The translations under genes and the position numbers were made by a program. Below are positions 42,452 to 54,640 of a stretch of 64,000 bases of DNA, piece by piece (position 1 is the first letter of the stretch; the number at the start of each line of letters is the position of its first letter). Under the pieces are notes generated by a model. It saw nothing but the letters and a program-made list of their open reading frames with translations, was not told where the DNA came from and searched no databases. The DNA lies in contig NC_073745.1 of the NCBI RefSeq assembly GCF_029784135.1, forward strand, positions 45,181,521 to 45,245,520, in the 5' to 3' direction. The stretch comes from Toxorhynchites rutilus septentrionalis (taxonomy: Eukaryota; Arthropoda; Insecta; Diptera; Culicidae).

Positions 42452-43315
42452 CCTGTTTTTTACCTTGAAGAAGCAAAGGACGGGTAGGTAATGTCGTGGA
42501 TATTACCGGAGAATCATAGGATAACACCTTCTCACTTTCTTTTGATTATTCCTCTTCTCGGTTTGTTTTATTGAGGCTTTGACTAAAACTTTTCATTTGC
42601 GCGAAAATATTTTAATGCGGATGATGATAAATACCATCACCGCCGCCGCAGCCTGGTTGTTAGCTGGGTAGCTGCCGAATCGTAATTGCTACTAACGATT
42701 TAAACAGGAGAACGGACAATGTATACATCTGTTACTCTAGATGCAACGTGATATGTGTTAAACATACTCTCATATCAGGACAGAAGCAGCAAACGTATCC
42801 ATTGGCACAGTCCCGTATTTTATTTTAGTCCACCATTATTAGTATTTATTTATTGATATATTGGAAGCCTACGCTTGAGATCGTGTCGCTGGTGAAATCT
42901 TTAGAAAAATGATTTGTACATTTCCCATCTGCAAGGCGATAAAAGTTTCAGAATACTGCATGGGCTATGAACCATGCTTCTTGTAGCAGAATCGAACCGG
43001 AGTCTGATAGGTTTGAAACTCTATTGAAATTTACGATTCGATTGAAATCGACTATTGCATCCTTAAATCCGTTCGTCCTAAATTCATTCGTTCTATGTAA
43101 ATCTAGCAACCTTCCCTTGTCGCAGAACAAACATGGAGCAATTTACTCTCTAACAGAATGACAGACCCGGAAACCAATTGAAATTGTAGAAGTTTGAATG
43201 AAAATCATTGCTTGATGTCGTTTGAATACATAGAAGACACAGTATTGACCCTAACATACCTTTTTTTCTATGAATTTCTTTGCATTTCCATCAAAGCATT
43301 TCACTAAGGATACAT
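42452..43315. other. No gene seen
   Basis: Mixed sequence with a GC-rich spot near 42,635-42,700 ('caccgccgccgcagcc'). The short complementary frames near 42,948-43,161 mirror each other and have no motif. Confidence 0.45.
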
Positions 43316-43400
43316 TCATAGAAATCTCAACTAAGTAATACTAAAAATGATGTGAATAATACTACGATGAGAAGGCGAACATTGTGAACGATAGTGCTAT
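43316..43400 (+). mobile_element. 5'-truncated SINE fragment (3' part)
   Basis: catagaaatctcaactaagt, then atactaaaaatgatg, matches the 3' half of the SINE at 34,846-35,120 (read on its own strand), with later divergence. The tRNA-like head is absent. Confidence 0.7.
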
Positions 43401-43464
43401 TGAAAAAGAGCATGGAGAGTGCCGTATGAACGATGTGCGTTTACGATGAATTCCAGATTATTGT

Positions 43465-44385
43465 TTTGACGTGGGACTACGTCTAACCGTAGTATATGAG
43501 AGTGAAATGAAAACCTAAACACAGAACATGCAGGAAAAAATGAAAGATTTCGAATGCTTATAACTCGAACATTTTTTAATGGATCGGAAAAATGTTTGCA
43601 ACAATTGATAGGAAATATTTCTATGCGGCTATCACAATTGAGGGGCTTAGAATGCAAGGGGTGTAAGTGACTTGATCGATTTCTCTTCATCAACCTTTTT
43701 CTTTAGTTAATAACTCAACTGCAAAAACGTTCCAATTTAAGTTTGCTATAGAGTCCGATAGATGAGGTTCTGACCTATCTTCCACATTGCCAAATACAGT
43801 ACGGAATGTATTTGCAGCTAAGTTATGACAAAAAGAGAGAGTCGATGAAGAGAAATCGATCAAATCACTTACACCCCTTTCATTCTAAGCCCCTCAATTA
43901 ATAAAATGTTTTCTTTCATGAGATAAACAATTGAATAACTGTAAAATGTCAAACGTTATCTAAACGCCCTAACTACCAAGTTTTGATTGGCCCGATTTAC
44001 TGTTTCTCCACCACAGACTTCAAAATCAATGTACCTGCGGGAATCCACTTGGCAAATATACATGCAAGTAGGGGATATTTTTATTCCCACCGAAATGTGT
44101 TTCCCTAAGATGATGCAATTCTTTCGTTCACATATTTTGGTAGTCCTAGGCATTATTTCAAACGAAAAAGGGCAGTCATCAAATTTACTTGTAACGAAGA
44201 ACATAATCTATTACAATGCATGAATTGATCTTACATGGCAACTGAGCAAATATGTTGAATTCAATTGAATTCGAAAATTGTTTCATTCAATCGATAATTC
44301 AATCAATACAATACAAATGCTTACTAAGACAACGGTAGTCCCACGTCAACCTTGCGGTTATGTCAGAGATATTACCCACCCATTT
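43465..44385 (+). mobile_element. GACGT-end non-autonomous element with nested MITE
   Basis: Left end TTGACGTGGGACTACGTC; right end ggtagtcccacgtcaacctt followed by gcggttatgtcagagatat. It holds one monomer (near 44,005-44,105) and the conserved 3' part, and is interrupted at 43,640-43,895. Confidence 0.85.
43636..43899. mobile_element. Nested MITE, long terminal inverted repeats, AATT duplication
   Basis: The 256-bp body (43,640-43,895) has 52-bp inverted ends with two mismatches, starting GAGGGGCTTAGAATGCAAGG. AATT lies on both sides (43,636-43,639 and 43,896-43,899). The uninterrupted target 'cacaattattgaaatg' is at about 39,197 and 'cgcaattaataaaatg' at about 21,747. No coding frame. Confidence 0.95.
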
Positions 44386-45414
44386 TTCCCGAATAACAAT
44401 TTCTCACGTCAATGCGCAATCGCCTTCTATGATTCTAGCGACACTTGCGCATTGAATCTACACATGTGCTCTCCAGCAGGTTTTTTAAGGATTGATAACA
44501 ACACCGTGATTGTCATTTGGTAAACCGAGTAAGTGTGATTTGAAGCATTTCAATAATTCGTTACGCTGATGCAAAAATATTTCCAAATCGCCGGCGATAC
44601 GCCTGGCTTTAGGTGAAGTCAGGTTACTTGTGAATGTGTGGATGAAATTTCGATGTAGCGGGTGAATTGCCATCTCTCATTTAACAACATAAATAAATCC
44701 GTTCTGTTTGAAAAACGAACTACGGTTAAATATTTTGAATATTGTTGATGCAAAAATCAAATTAAATTAAAAATAGGTTATGGGGGTTTAAATTTATGGT
44801 TATATGTATTGTCTGAAGTCAAATTTAAGAAGAAGAAAAATATTCTGATTGTTTTTTGCATAGGGCCACCCTATTCAGTATTAAATATATAGTAATCGGT
44901 ATCCTAGCGGTATCGTATGTAGTTTACAACCTTTTCTCATGCCTACCAAGTTTTTTGTGCATAATTTCATCAAAATTGGTCGAGCCGTTTTGGAGGAGTT
45001 CGGTAACAAACACCGTGACGCAAACGAAAAGGTGTAAACACAAAACACAATGGAAAGTTTAATGCTATTTGTGTTGCATAACATAACTTTTTTCAAACAT
45101 GTTGCCTTGGAAAAAAACACTAGCTTGCTGAGATGCAGGGACATTCTGCCTTCATACCAACCGTATGCGCTTGAAAAATAACTCAACAGAGAAAGCAAAG
45201 CAGATTCAAGTGCAGTGTAAAACAGGTATAGAATTACGGTGCATATTACGACACAAAACTCGGTGCAAAAACTTTGCTGACAACAAAATATCTGATCTGT
45301 GTTTCGGAGCGTGCTCTTTCGCCAGAGCGCATGTGTATACAAGGAGTGAGAGCTCAACTGAGTACAGAAAAGTTGTTATACATCAGCACCACGTTGCATT
45401 ATGAAGAGTGAATA
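44386..45414. other. No gene seen
   Basis: AT-rich, with a stretch near 44,860-45,020 ('ttggtcgagccgttttggag') that reads like the monomer end of mosquito repeats but has no copy here. The minus-strand frame 44,881-45,357 (158 codons) has no motif. Confidence 0.45.
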
Positions 45415-46190
45415 AAAGCTACTAAATAATCAGGCAGTTAGTACTTAGTAGTTACCACACCCCTTCCTTCATCAATCTAGGGCATTAATGAGACTATAAA
45501 AACACACAGTCGACTTGAATTTATGTTGTTCATGATGTAGTGTGTTCTCCAAGTCAAGTCAAGCCATCAATCGGGGGGTCTCCGTAGCCACATTGGTTGC
45601 GCGTTCGCTTAGTAAGCGATCGATCGTGAGTTCAAAACTCAGGGCCCTCATTGACTATCTTTGTGTTGTTACAGAATAACTACGTCCACGCAACAATCAT
45701 CAGCGATGGAGATCGATCCATGGTCGAAATAAGATCGGTTCATCCATACAACTGCTCTGCTCTGCTCTGCAAGACACATCGGGCTGCTTTTCTGTAAATA
45801 ACTCAACAATGATCAATCAACTGTCTTCGCTGTCCGGTCTAACTAGATAATGGAAGGACAGAAGTAAAACTCTGACGCCTAAATGGCTACTGTGTAAATA
45901 TCTACCATATGCAATGGTATAGAATGGAATACTCTAACGCCGAAATATGGCAACTGTGTAATGTGCTAATTATAGATTTGATAAACATGTGACTTGTACA
46001 CGATTAAAATTCGACTCTGTTACAGCTAAAATGCTAATGAGTCTAAAATAAACGAAAGGGATAAAAAAAAGCCATCAATCGGTCAACAGGAAGGGGATCA
46101 AATTTCTATTAATGTGGGACAGTGCTATAGACAAAATTACAAAGTTACACAGGTACATACACACGGGTCAAGCTAAATAAAACCGTTTAA
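45415..46190 (+). repeat. Copy of the 18.6-20.3 kb repeat family, split by a SINE
   Basis: The left part 'gcagttagtacttagtagtt' and 'ccttcatcaatctagggcat' matches 18,680-18,735. The right part 'caatcggtcaacaggaaggg' to 'aagctaaataaaaccgttta' matches 19,805-20,268, with only a single 'agacaaaattacaaagttac' where the sister holds the 8-bp satellite. The SINE at 45,575-46,068 interrupts it. Confidence 0.75.
45561..46082 (+). mobile_element. Full-length tRNA-derived SINE with 14-bp target duplication
   Basis: The 494-bp body (45,575-46,068) has an A-box-like TAGCCACATTGGTTG and a B-box-like GAGTTCAAAAC and ends in an A-rich tail. It is flanked by AAGCCATCAATCGG at 45,561-45,574 and 46,069-46,082. 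A head-truncated inverted copy lies at 62,275-62,608. Confidence 0.95.
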
Positions 46191-46261
46191 TAATAATAAA
46201 AGAGTAATTTTTGAACCCCTTAACCGATTTTTTATCATTACACAATAAACAGAAGAAAAAT
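46191..46261. other. Spacer
   Basis: AT-rich junction between two repeats. Confidence 0.4.
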
Positions 46262-47934
46262 TTAGGAGGTTGTGTTCAAGACACGACCGCATTGTTGACG
46301 TAGAACAACGCTGTGATTTAATTCAAGTCGCTTGTTTATAACTGCGGATATTATTTTATAATGCTACGAAAATTTTTAAATAACCATTCTACCAGTTTGG
46401 TCGCTTGTGCTCGCATAACAATACTTGCTCGAGATAAGCGCAGCTGTCATCCTTAGTGGAGAAAGTTTTGCTACTGGCAAACGAAACTAAATCACATACA
46501 AAATTCCAGGACGACATTTACTTTCTTGGTGACTAAATAAACGAAATAAACTCTGTTTGTTAATCTCAACAACCTCGAAAAGAGTAGCACTGCTTCGTTA
46601 TGATCAAGATTAGCGCAAATGCAATCCTAGTTGAAAGCAGTTCTGCAACTGGCACGCGAGCCCGAATAAATTAATAACTTAATATAATTTATTGAATAAC
46701 TTGGTATTCCTCAAATCATTTTTTGGTGCACAACCTTAACACCTGCTTCACCATAGCGTCAGTTCAGTGCATTGATGACAGAAAACAAACAATGTTAACT
46801 GCTTGGAAAAAGGCTGAACATTTGCCTCAGCAGAAATTTATTACTAATACCCTAGCGTAAATATTTCCCTCCCGTTCTCTCCCCTTCTTGTTTATATTTA
46901 TCATTACAAATGGATTATGAAGCACGCAAATACGCACACGAATATCCATATACCGATGACTTGAAGCAACTAAATATACACACACTTATCTCCGTTTTGC
47001 GCTCTTCTACAGAAGGCCTTTTCTTTTAATATTGCCAGTCTAGATTAGCTTAGCTGTCATCCTTTGTGGAGAGTTTTCCTACCGTCATGCGAAGCCAAAT
47101 CGCTGACAAAATTCCAGAACATTTATTTTCTTGGTGAACTGTCGATAGCGTAGCTTGACGATTCACCACATAATTGTATAGCTCAGAACCTTAATGCAAT
47201 GGCGTCAGTTTGATGCAATGCCAGAGACATGTGTGAGTAAGTAATTTGGTCGCGTCCACAGCTCAATCCGAAACGAAGACTTGTGATGACGCAAAACAAG
47301 GGAGAACAAACGATATTTATTGCTTTGAATACAGAATGATATTGAAGGCTTGCCTCCCTTCTTTGCTTGAGACTTCAACCTTCTTCAGTTCATTCGTCTC
47401 TAACTTCAAAAAGGCCCTTGGAAAATTTCACTTTATCCATCATATAACTCCTCCACCACCCTTGCCTTGAGAAAGGCATTCGATCCCTCACCGTCTAGCT
47501 CGCCCAGCAACGATGTTGTTCAGTCGATTTCCTTACGAAGAATGAAAGTTTACCTCAGCGAGACCCACTGTTTATACTCTAGGCAAATATTGACCTTCGT
47601 TCTTTTCCTTTGTTCACGGAGACTTTACATCTTACGATTTCCCCTTCATTGCTCGTCGATAAGTTACTCGTTATTGACAGCTCTGTTCGGGAAAGCACAC
47701 AAATGGACAGAACAAATGTATGAGGAAATGGGAATGCTTCCAATTTTCACCAATTTCAACCATATACAGACTATGGGATTGTAATATATAGCATATCAAA
47801 CAAATCTTAGGGAATTTCCAATTCGTTTGGTATATAAATCGCCAAAATCCGTTCGCGGCAAAAATAGTTATTAACGTTAACATTTATTTCATTTCTTTTG
47901 GCTCCCTTAATGAAAGACGTAGTTCTCCGTCGAA
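46262..47934 (-). mobile_element. GACGT-group element (family F), copy 3, inverted
   Basis: Its ends are aggaggttgtgttcaagaca (46,264; equals the ggatacaacccc terminus) with 'ttgttgacgtagaacaacg' inside, and gacgtagttctccgtcgaaa (near 47,918) at the other end. Most of it is the reverse complement of 23,485-25,370 without the Jockey insert and without the DD37E insert, so it serves as the empty-site reference for both. Frames 47,246-47,470 and 47,467-47,784 show no motif. Confidence 0.8.
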
Positions 47935-47987
47935 AAATGAATTTACTTCTGAAAGAATTGGCAAGTTTTATACGAAGAGTCTACTAT

Positions 47988-48033
47988 CGAAATATTTCAC
48001 AGATTTATCACTATAAATCTGTGAAATATTTCG
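47988..48033. repeat. Perfect 21-bp hairpin with CACT loop
   Basis: Arms 47,988-48,008 and 48,013-48,033 are exact reverse complements (core aaatatttcacagatt / aatctgtgaaatattt) around a 4-nt loop. The flanks stop pairing at once on both sides. It could be the two fused ends of a tiny MITE, a precursor-like RNA hairpin or a replication slippage product. Confidence 0.95.
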
Positions 48034-49400
48034 TCGCGGATTTTTTAGACAACTTTGATTATGGTTGTATAGTCCAAAGTCGGAATGTGTGATTTTTTTT
48101 TCGCAAAGGAATGAATATGCGAGGTTTGAGCTAAATTAGAGCATTCTTCCATTTTTCATGGAATTTCCGATGTTGTCGAAAAAAAGCGAAAAAAATCCTT
48201 CGGTTTCGAGTAGTTATCGAATTTATCGTTCAGCACAGCTTTTAACTGATATAACAATCTTTAATTAATGCTAATTCTCAGTTTATAATAAGTTCACTAT
48301 TCTATTGTTTTTTTTTCTAGAAAGTTTCTTGATCTCTTCTTGTTTAATTTCTTAGTTTCACACGACCATTTGTGACATTCATGATCGAGGTTCAGCTGGA
48401 GCGAAACAGCAAAACGTCAATCCGATGTCAATCTGAAGTCGTGTTCCCAGCGCCAACAGCTAATATTCTATATTCTATATTCCACTGTATTAAGTACTAA
48501 CTCTTCAAGAAATGAAAGAATTGAGTATTTAAAGTATTATATATCTGCAGCTATAACTCTTGCCTTTTATTTATGTAAATAACATCTCACTGAAGAACTT
48601 GTGGTATTTTTATGTAACCCAATTTTCAAACCAAAATTTGATGCGTTCTTAAGAAGTTAAAAGCTCTTTCATGAATCTGATTCCTTCGCCCAGATCATAT
48701 TAGCTGCCCAATATAATGGATAAATCTCCACAGATCAGAACAGATTCATGTTGGAAATTTTATTTCCTAAGACATTATTTTTTGTCGGTAAATATCACCA
48801 CTGACAGTACCAGATGGTTATAGCAACTTATAGTGAACAACATCTTTCCGGTCCCACTAAACACAAAGAATATGCTTGGCTTGATGAGTATTTTTCATTG
48901 GTTGCTATGGGACGGCTTCACCTTGCTTCACTCAAGTTATTTTCTCCGTTTCGGGTTCTCATTCTATTAGTTTGGGGGAAAAGAAAACTTTTTCCTATCG
49001 TTCTTGCATAGTAAAATCATTTGTACAAGTGTAACAGGGGTAGATTGAAAAGATAAGATTTCGGCTAAAATGTACATTTTGATCGGAATCGAGTTATTCC
49101 AACTATTCTTAACAAAGCCTTCAAATTATAAATGTAAGTTAAATGGACACAAAATTGATTTGTATAGTTACATTTAGAATTCATATTTGTGTTATTGAGG
49201 ACCCCTCCTACGTGTTATTCTATAATATTCGAACCACTATAATAATGATGACTGGTCAAAAGTGTGAAAGGGAAACTTAACATTATAAAAAAGATGTTTA
49301 AAAAAGAAACACGTTTATGAAACCCTAATCAATAAAAAATATAGTGAACTGCTATAGAAAAATTTTCAATCACTGTAATTGTAAAAATCAATTAAAATAG
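48034..49400. other. No gene seen
   Basis: AT-rich, apparently low-copy. A plus-strand frame at 48,814-49,011 has no motif. Confidence 0.45.
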
Positions 49401-51560
49401 TTCTCTCCCCGACTGCAACTAACGCAAACCGCTCTTCCTAAAAATGAAAGGGGAACGTAAATTAAATTTCCATGTAACCATTCATTCGCGATCATCCACC
49501 CATCGACAGTGCACGGAACACGAACACCCACTTCGTCTTCTGGTTATGAACCGAAAACGAGGCGACTTTTGCGACTTCTAGTATTGCACTTGCCACCGGC
49601 GAAACACTACTTTCGAAGTGGCAAACGCGTTACAAAATCGTGAATGGGGTCGCCCACAAGCGAACTGACTAATTCAATCATCTCTTCCGGATTCGTTGGA
49701 TTCGCTCTGGAGGAGCTGTCTCCTATTGGTGTTGCTCGCTGTATTTCCGATACTCGACTTCCACCCGGCCTTCCAATGGCCTGGTCCTGGCCTATTGAGA
49801 TGTAAAATGTCGGTGGGTGGGCCAAAAAGTGTCGGCAGTTGTGTAACAAACGGCAGTGGAGAAAACGTAACGTCTCCCCAACCCGACATCGTACCGGTTT
49901 GAACGATTCATCGGCGTAGGCAAGGGGCGAAGACTCTGATTGAAGGTGGCATGTGACATTTTTATGAATTAACATAACACATTTTTGCACACCATCATTT
50001 GGTGGCACCATCACTTCCCGGGGAGCGCATGATCTTATGGTTTCAGATGGGGGGGGAGAAAGTCGTTCGTTTTGAACCTGGTACCTGTGACATTTTGTGA
50101 GGTATTCACTGCTTCCAACATGCTCATACCATTCGGAACTAAAACAAAATTACCTGAACGGAACTGCAACACGAAGCGAGAAACTTCCAAAGGTTGCTGA
50201 AAAAAGAAATGTCATTCGAAAATGCGTGATGAAGTGGAAATTGGCGAAGTCTGCCAAGTGTTAGGGGATGAAGCAAGGGATTCCTTTATCATCGGTCCAG
50301 TTCCTTTGCGCGAAGCCGACAGTCTGTCAACTCGTGGCTCTGCCACAAGTCACTGTAAATTAATGAATTTTACGACAAAGACGACAACGATTACGACTGT
50401 AGAGAAATGTTACGCTGTTCAATTTATTCCACCAATTCAAGGATGCAATCAATCGAAAGTACTTCGGGAAAAAGTGGGGTGATGCTAACAGATTTCAAGC
50501 AATACAGGGATTAATGATTATGCCAATGCTGTGTTCGATCGACGATGGGTGGTCCACAGGTTCCTTCAGCATTACGAATTCGTTCAAATTGAACTACTTC
50601 AAAATTCTTTTTATTTCTGTGCACATGAGACAAGCAAGTGTCAATCAACTTGAGTAATGGCCGCATAATTGAGCTCGAAAACCGGTCGATTGTTGTTTCT
50701 CGCAATTATTTTATCATTTTGCAGGGATCTTCTCGCGCGATCCAACCTGGACAAACGGTTCCGAAGTCACGGGTGACAACGCAGCACCGGGGTCTTATCT
50801 GTGCGAAACTATCTTCATTATTCGCACCATTTTATGCGAATAAAAACCTGCTCTCGTTGCCACTCCATTAAATAATAAATCTCGGAATCCGGTGGTGGTG
50901 ATAGTGATGCGATCGTTGGTTGGAGAGAAAAGGAAATCTGATATGCCATTATTTTGACTCATTTCTTTGGTCTGTTGTGCTCAGATGCCTCTCGGTTGGC
51001 CTCTAAAGTCCTGCGATTTTGTATGTCCATTTGCTGCGCACTTCGGGGAAGGAAACTGGATCCCAGTGCACTAGTGGTTACCGTGTGCGTTGTGCTACTC
51101 GTCATCAATCGTGCTCCTCTCCACCGAGCCTTATCAACCGAGGCGAGGAGGAACGACCGAGAAGACGATGTGATCCGGTGTCATAACATTGATATTTACC
51201 GTCCAATGTCACGGTCCGAAGGGGGCTCCCATAACGTTGCGACGCTTCGCTGCTCCCGCGTTGATTGATTACTTCAATCATTTAGGCTGACGTCGTTTTA
51301 TCGGTTCGGTGGCCGGTTCAGTTTTTGCGCTTGTCCGACCGATAAAATACAGAATGACGTTCCCAGGGTTATATTTTAATTAGCCGCTACCGTTCTGTCG
51401 ACGCAGAGAAGCTGGATGAAGGGAGGTTTCCACCGACAAGACGGGAAATTTGCGAATGATTGGATATTTTTCTAGTTTTCATGGGAAAGCAACGCATTAT
51501 GTCACGGCCAGCCATGCTAGTACACACTGTTCAGCGGCTGATTATTAGATAGTGATTAGA
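49401..51560. other. Low-copy GC-richer block, no recognisable gene
   Basis: Higher GC and no repeats. Open frames such as 49,607-50,014 (minus), 50,222-50,482 and 50,954-51,268 (plus) have no motif and overlap frames on the other strand. Candidate conserved intronic or regulatory DNA, or unrecognised exons. Confidence 0.4.
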
Positions 51561-51719
51561 GTGGATGTTTCTCATACCGAACTGCAGAAAAAAACTAACT
51601 CTGCATTGCTGAAAGACTACAGTTTCAGAACATCAAATAAATTGGGATACTATTGTTGATAATGATGAATTGAATGTCTTGACTAATAATTGTGACACGC
51701 ATATCACGTTCTGAAACTA

Positions 51720-51757
51720 CTAGCTGACCCGGTAAACGTTGTTCTGTCATTTAAATT
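51720..51757 (+). repeat. Start of the GGCAGCCCC monomer repeat, interrupted
   Basis: ctagctgacccggtaaacgt then tgttctgtc; the same opening 'ctagctaacccggcaaactt' stands at 54,335. The repeat is cut off by the mariner element that follows. Confidence 0.6.
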
Positions 51758-52795
51758 ATCGGGTTTTTCAATAAGAACGCTACAACAACAAACAGATGTC
51801 CAGACGCTGAACCCGATTTTCGACGGTTTTCAAGCATAAATCGGCCGATACAGCTGCAATTTTACGTTCGGTATTCGTACGAAGCTCATAAATCGTCGCT
51901 GGTTTGTTGGCATAGACCATAAACTTGACGTAGCCCACATGAAATCTAACGGCATCAAATCGCACGACCGAGGCGGCCAATTGACTGGGCCATTTCCTGA
52001 GATAACACGCTCACTAAACTTGGTTTTCAATAAATCGATTGTGTGGCTTGTGACGCCGTCCTGTTGAAACGATTAGGCATTGACAGTAACGTGCCGGTCT
52101 TGATCATCACGGAAGAAGTACGACCCAATGACGCCGCCGGACCATAAACCGCATCAAACCGTATTTTTTTGGGATTGCTGCCTGACCAATAACGCGTATT
52201 ATAACGTAAGCCATTCAGCCAGAAATGAGCCTCATCGCTGAATATGATTTTTTGATGAAAATCCGGATCATTTTCAAGTTGTTGCTCGGCCCAATTCACG
52301 AACATACGACGCTTCTGGTGGTCCAGCGTCAATTTGATCTTGTAAGGATGTAGGCCAAGATCTTTTCGCAAAATTCGCCACAACGACGTCACAGAGATGA
52401 CCAACGTTTGAGAACGATGTGTGAGAGACTGATTTGGGCCTTCCTCAATTGATGCGCTAGCGGCAGCAATATTATTGACACTACGGGCACTTCTTTGTCT
52501 CTCTAGCACGGGAACATTTTTTATTGTACTTGTGGATTCAAATTTTTCCACAAGACGCTCAATTATTGATCTGGCAGGACGATTATGACGACCATAAATT
52601 GGACGTTGCGCTCTTAAAGTTGAGGCAATTGACTCCGAATTTCGGTAGTAAATTTTGATAATCTCGAGCATTATGGCAATAAAAACAAACTTCACATTAT
52701 GAAGAGAAATGTCAAGAGAGCGGGTAAAAATATGGCGTCATTTGCTGTCCCTATCGGTATACTTTTGTAGCGTCCCTATTGAAATACGCGTTATT
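51757..52795 (-). mobile_element. mariner-superfamily element with 25-bp imperfect ends
   Basis: 'tttttcaataagaacgctac' at the left end pairs with the inverted right end (minus-strand reading 'tatttcaatagggacgctac', near 52,765-52,785). The transposase occupies most of the interior on the minus strand. A TA duplication could not be fixed. Confidence 0.75.
51780..52695 (-). pseudogene. mariner-superfamily transposase, frameshifted
   Basis: The first 222 codons from 52,695 are open: N-terminal helix-turn-helix region (YYRNSESIASTLRAQRPIYG, about residues 17-36), a second DNA-binding part (RRSQTLVISVTSLWRILRKD-like, about 93-112), LHPYKIKLTLDHQKRRMFVN and the first catalytic Asp D154 in IIFSDEAHFWLNG. 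Frameshifts near 52,110-52,060 then lead to QQDGVTSHT (second Asp), NGPVNWPPRSCDLMPLDF (third Asp) and YVKFMVYANKPATI. As read, 37 residues separate the second and third Asp, though a small deletion beside the second is likely. Not functional. Confidence 0.88.
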
Positions 52796-53250
<455 letters not shown>

Positions 53251-53638
53251 GCGTATCATTGGCGTTTAAGCGAAAAGCACTGTGAAAATAATTAAGAAGA
53301 ATGGTAAAAACAAAATAAAAATTTACCCAGTACATTTTCAATCCTTAATGCGGCAGTGCATTTCAGTGTGTAATCCAATCTTTTTTTTTATATATATTTT
53401 TTGGATAAATCAATTGTTTCTTGCGCGCTATCATCCTTCGGTACTCTTGGGTAATCATGACGTTGTAAACGGTTTGGGATATTACGCACACGTTTACGAG
53501 CTCCGATGATGTGTTTTTGACTCTTTATATTCCTAATAAACCTTCATTCCTCACCTTCCTCCAATTTGTTTCTTGGTGATCACATGTTACGGAGAATTGT
53601 TTATTTAAGTATATACAGCAAGGGTATGTTATCAAATT
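53251..53638. other. No gene seen
   Basis: AT-rich. The plus-strand frame 53,282-53,509 ends inside a GC-richer patch but has no motif. Confidence 0.4.
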
Positions 53639-53760
53639 GTGCTCCCGTGGTCGAGTGGTTAGTCTCTCACATTATCATGCCGGGAGTTCGGGTTCGATTC
53701 CCGTTCTGACCGGGAGGTTTGTCGTCAAAGAAATTTCCTCCGACTTGTCATTTGTCATTT
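53639..53760 (+). mobile_element. SINE head (tRNA-like part), 3' end diverged
   Basis: gctcccgtggtcgagtggtt (A box) and gggttcgattcccg (B box), then 'aaatttcctccgacttg', match the 34,846-35,120 SINE. After about 53,750 the text departs from it. No target duplication was found. Confidence 0.8.
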
Positions 53761-53924
53761 GAAACAGTTCTTTCTGAGAAAGCTTCCCCCAAAATTTATT
53801 TCCCTAAATTTCTTAGCTTTCATTGATAAAGAAACAAAATCTAACATGAAACAAACTTGAAGAGTGCAATCGGGGTAATTACTTGGTAAATTTTTAATGT
53901 GTAAAACTATCCAAGATTATCCAC

Positions 53925-54035
53925 GTGGACAATAGGGGGAGAGGTCTGATCAATGTCATCGCTTGTCCAAGGAGTGGGAGTCTAAAATCGTGCTTTTGTG
54001 TCCACGTGGTATGTGGACGGCCCCTAAGTACCACT
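53925..54035. mobile_element. Small MITE-like unit with CCACGTGG ends
   Basis: 'ccacgtggacaataggggg' near 53,940 and 'gtgtccacgtggtatgtgga' near 53,999 form an imperfect inverted arrangement about 100 bp long. Boundaries are uncertain. Confidence 0.45.
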
Positions 54036-54330
54036 AATTAAAATGATGCAAATTATACCTATGTTGAGAAGATGTTATCAAAGTTATCAACGAGATCATT
54101 ACACTTGCGTAGCCGATTAATATGTTGCAAACGAAGCAGCACTATAATAATGTATTTCAAATTAAAATGTTTGTGGAAATAGTTCTTTACGGATAAAAAC
54201 AAATTCACAATGGGTACATGAATTAGTTCTCAAAAAAACTATACATGATTATTTAAAATCTCACTTATTTAAAACTATTCAATAAATAAAATAATCGATT
54301 GAATTGATTTTAGTTAAAATTTTATTTAAA
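54036..54330. other. No gene seen
   Basis: AT-rich spacer. Confidence 0.4.
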
Positions 54331-54334
54331 AAAC

Positions 54335-54640
54335 TAGCTAACCCGGCAAACTTGGTATGGAACCCCCTCTCCATTCCAGAGGAAAGTGGGGTGTCATGCC
54401 ATCATAGAAACATCTCTCATACTCAAAAACCCTCACTTCCCAAATTAGCTTGATAGTTCTCGAGTTATGCAGAAGTTTGTGTTTCATTTATGTAACAGCT
54501 CCCTTCCCGCTAGAGAGGAAGTAGGTGTGTCGAACCACCATAGAAACATTTATAGCTCCCTAAAACCTCCATTTACTGAATTTGGTTTAATTTAGCTGAT
54601 TAGTTCCTGAGTTATACAATTGCCCTAATGTAACTTAGAT
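54335..54640 (+). repeat. Monomer-type repeat, short copy
   Basis: Opens with ctagctaacccggcaaactt, then two units with 'ccatagaaacat', 'ctcgagttatgcagaagttt' and 'ttagctgattagttcctgag'. Same family as 13,285-14,275. Confidence 0.75.

Noticed and set aside
44881..45357. 158-codon minus-strand frame
   Set aside because: AT-rich, no motif, overlaps repeat-like text near 44,860-45,020.
53640..53715. Functional tRNA gene
   Set aside because: A and B boxes are present, but the sequence matches the SINE at 34,846-35,120 beyond the tRNA-like part.
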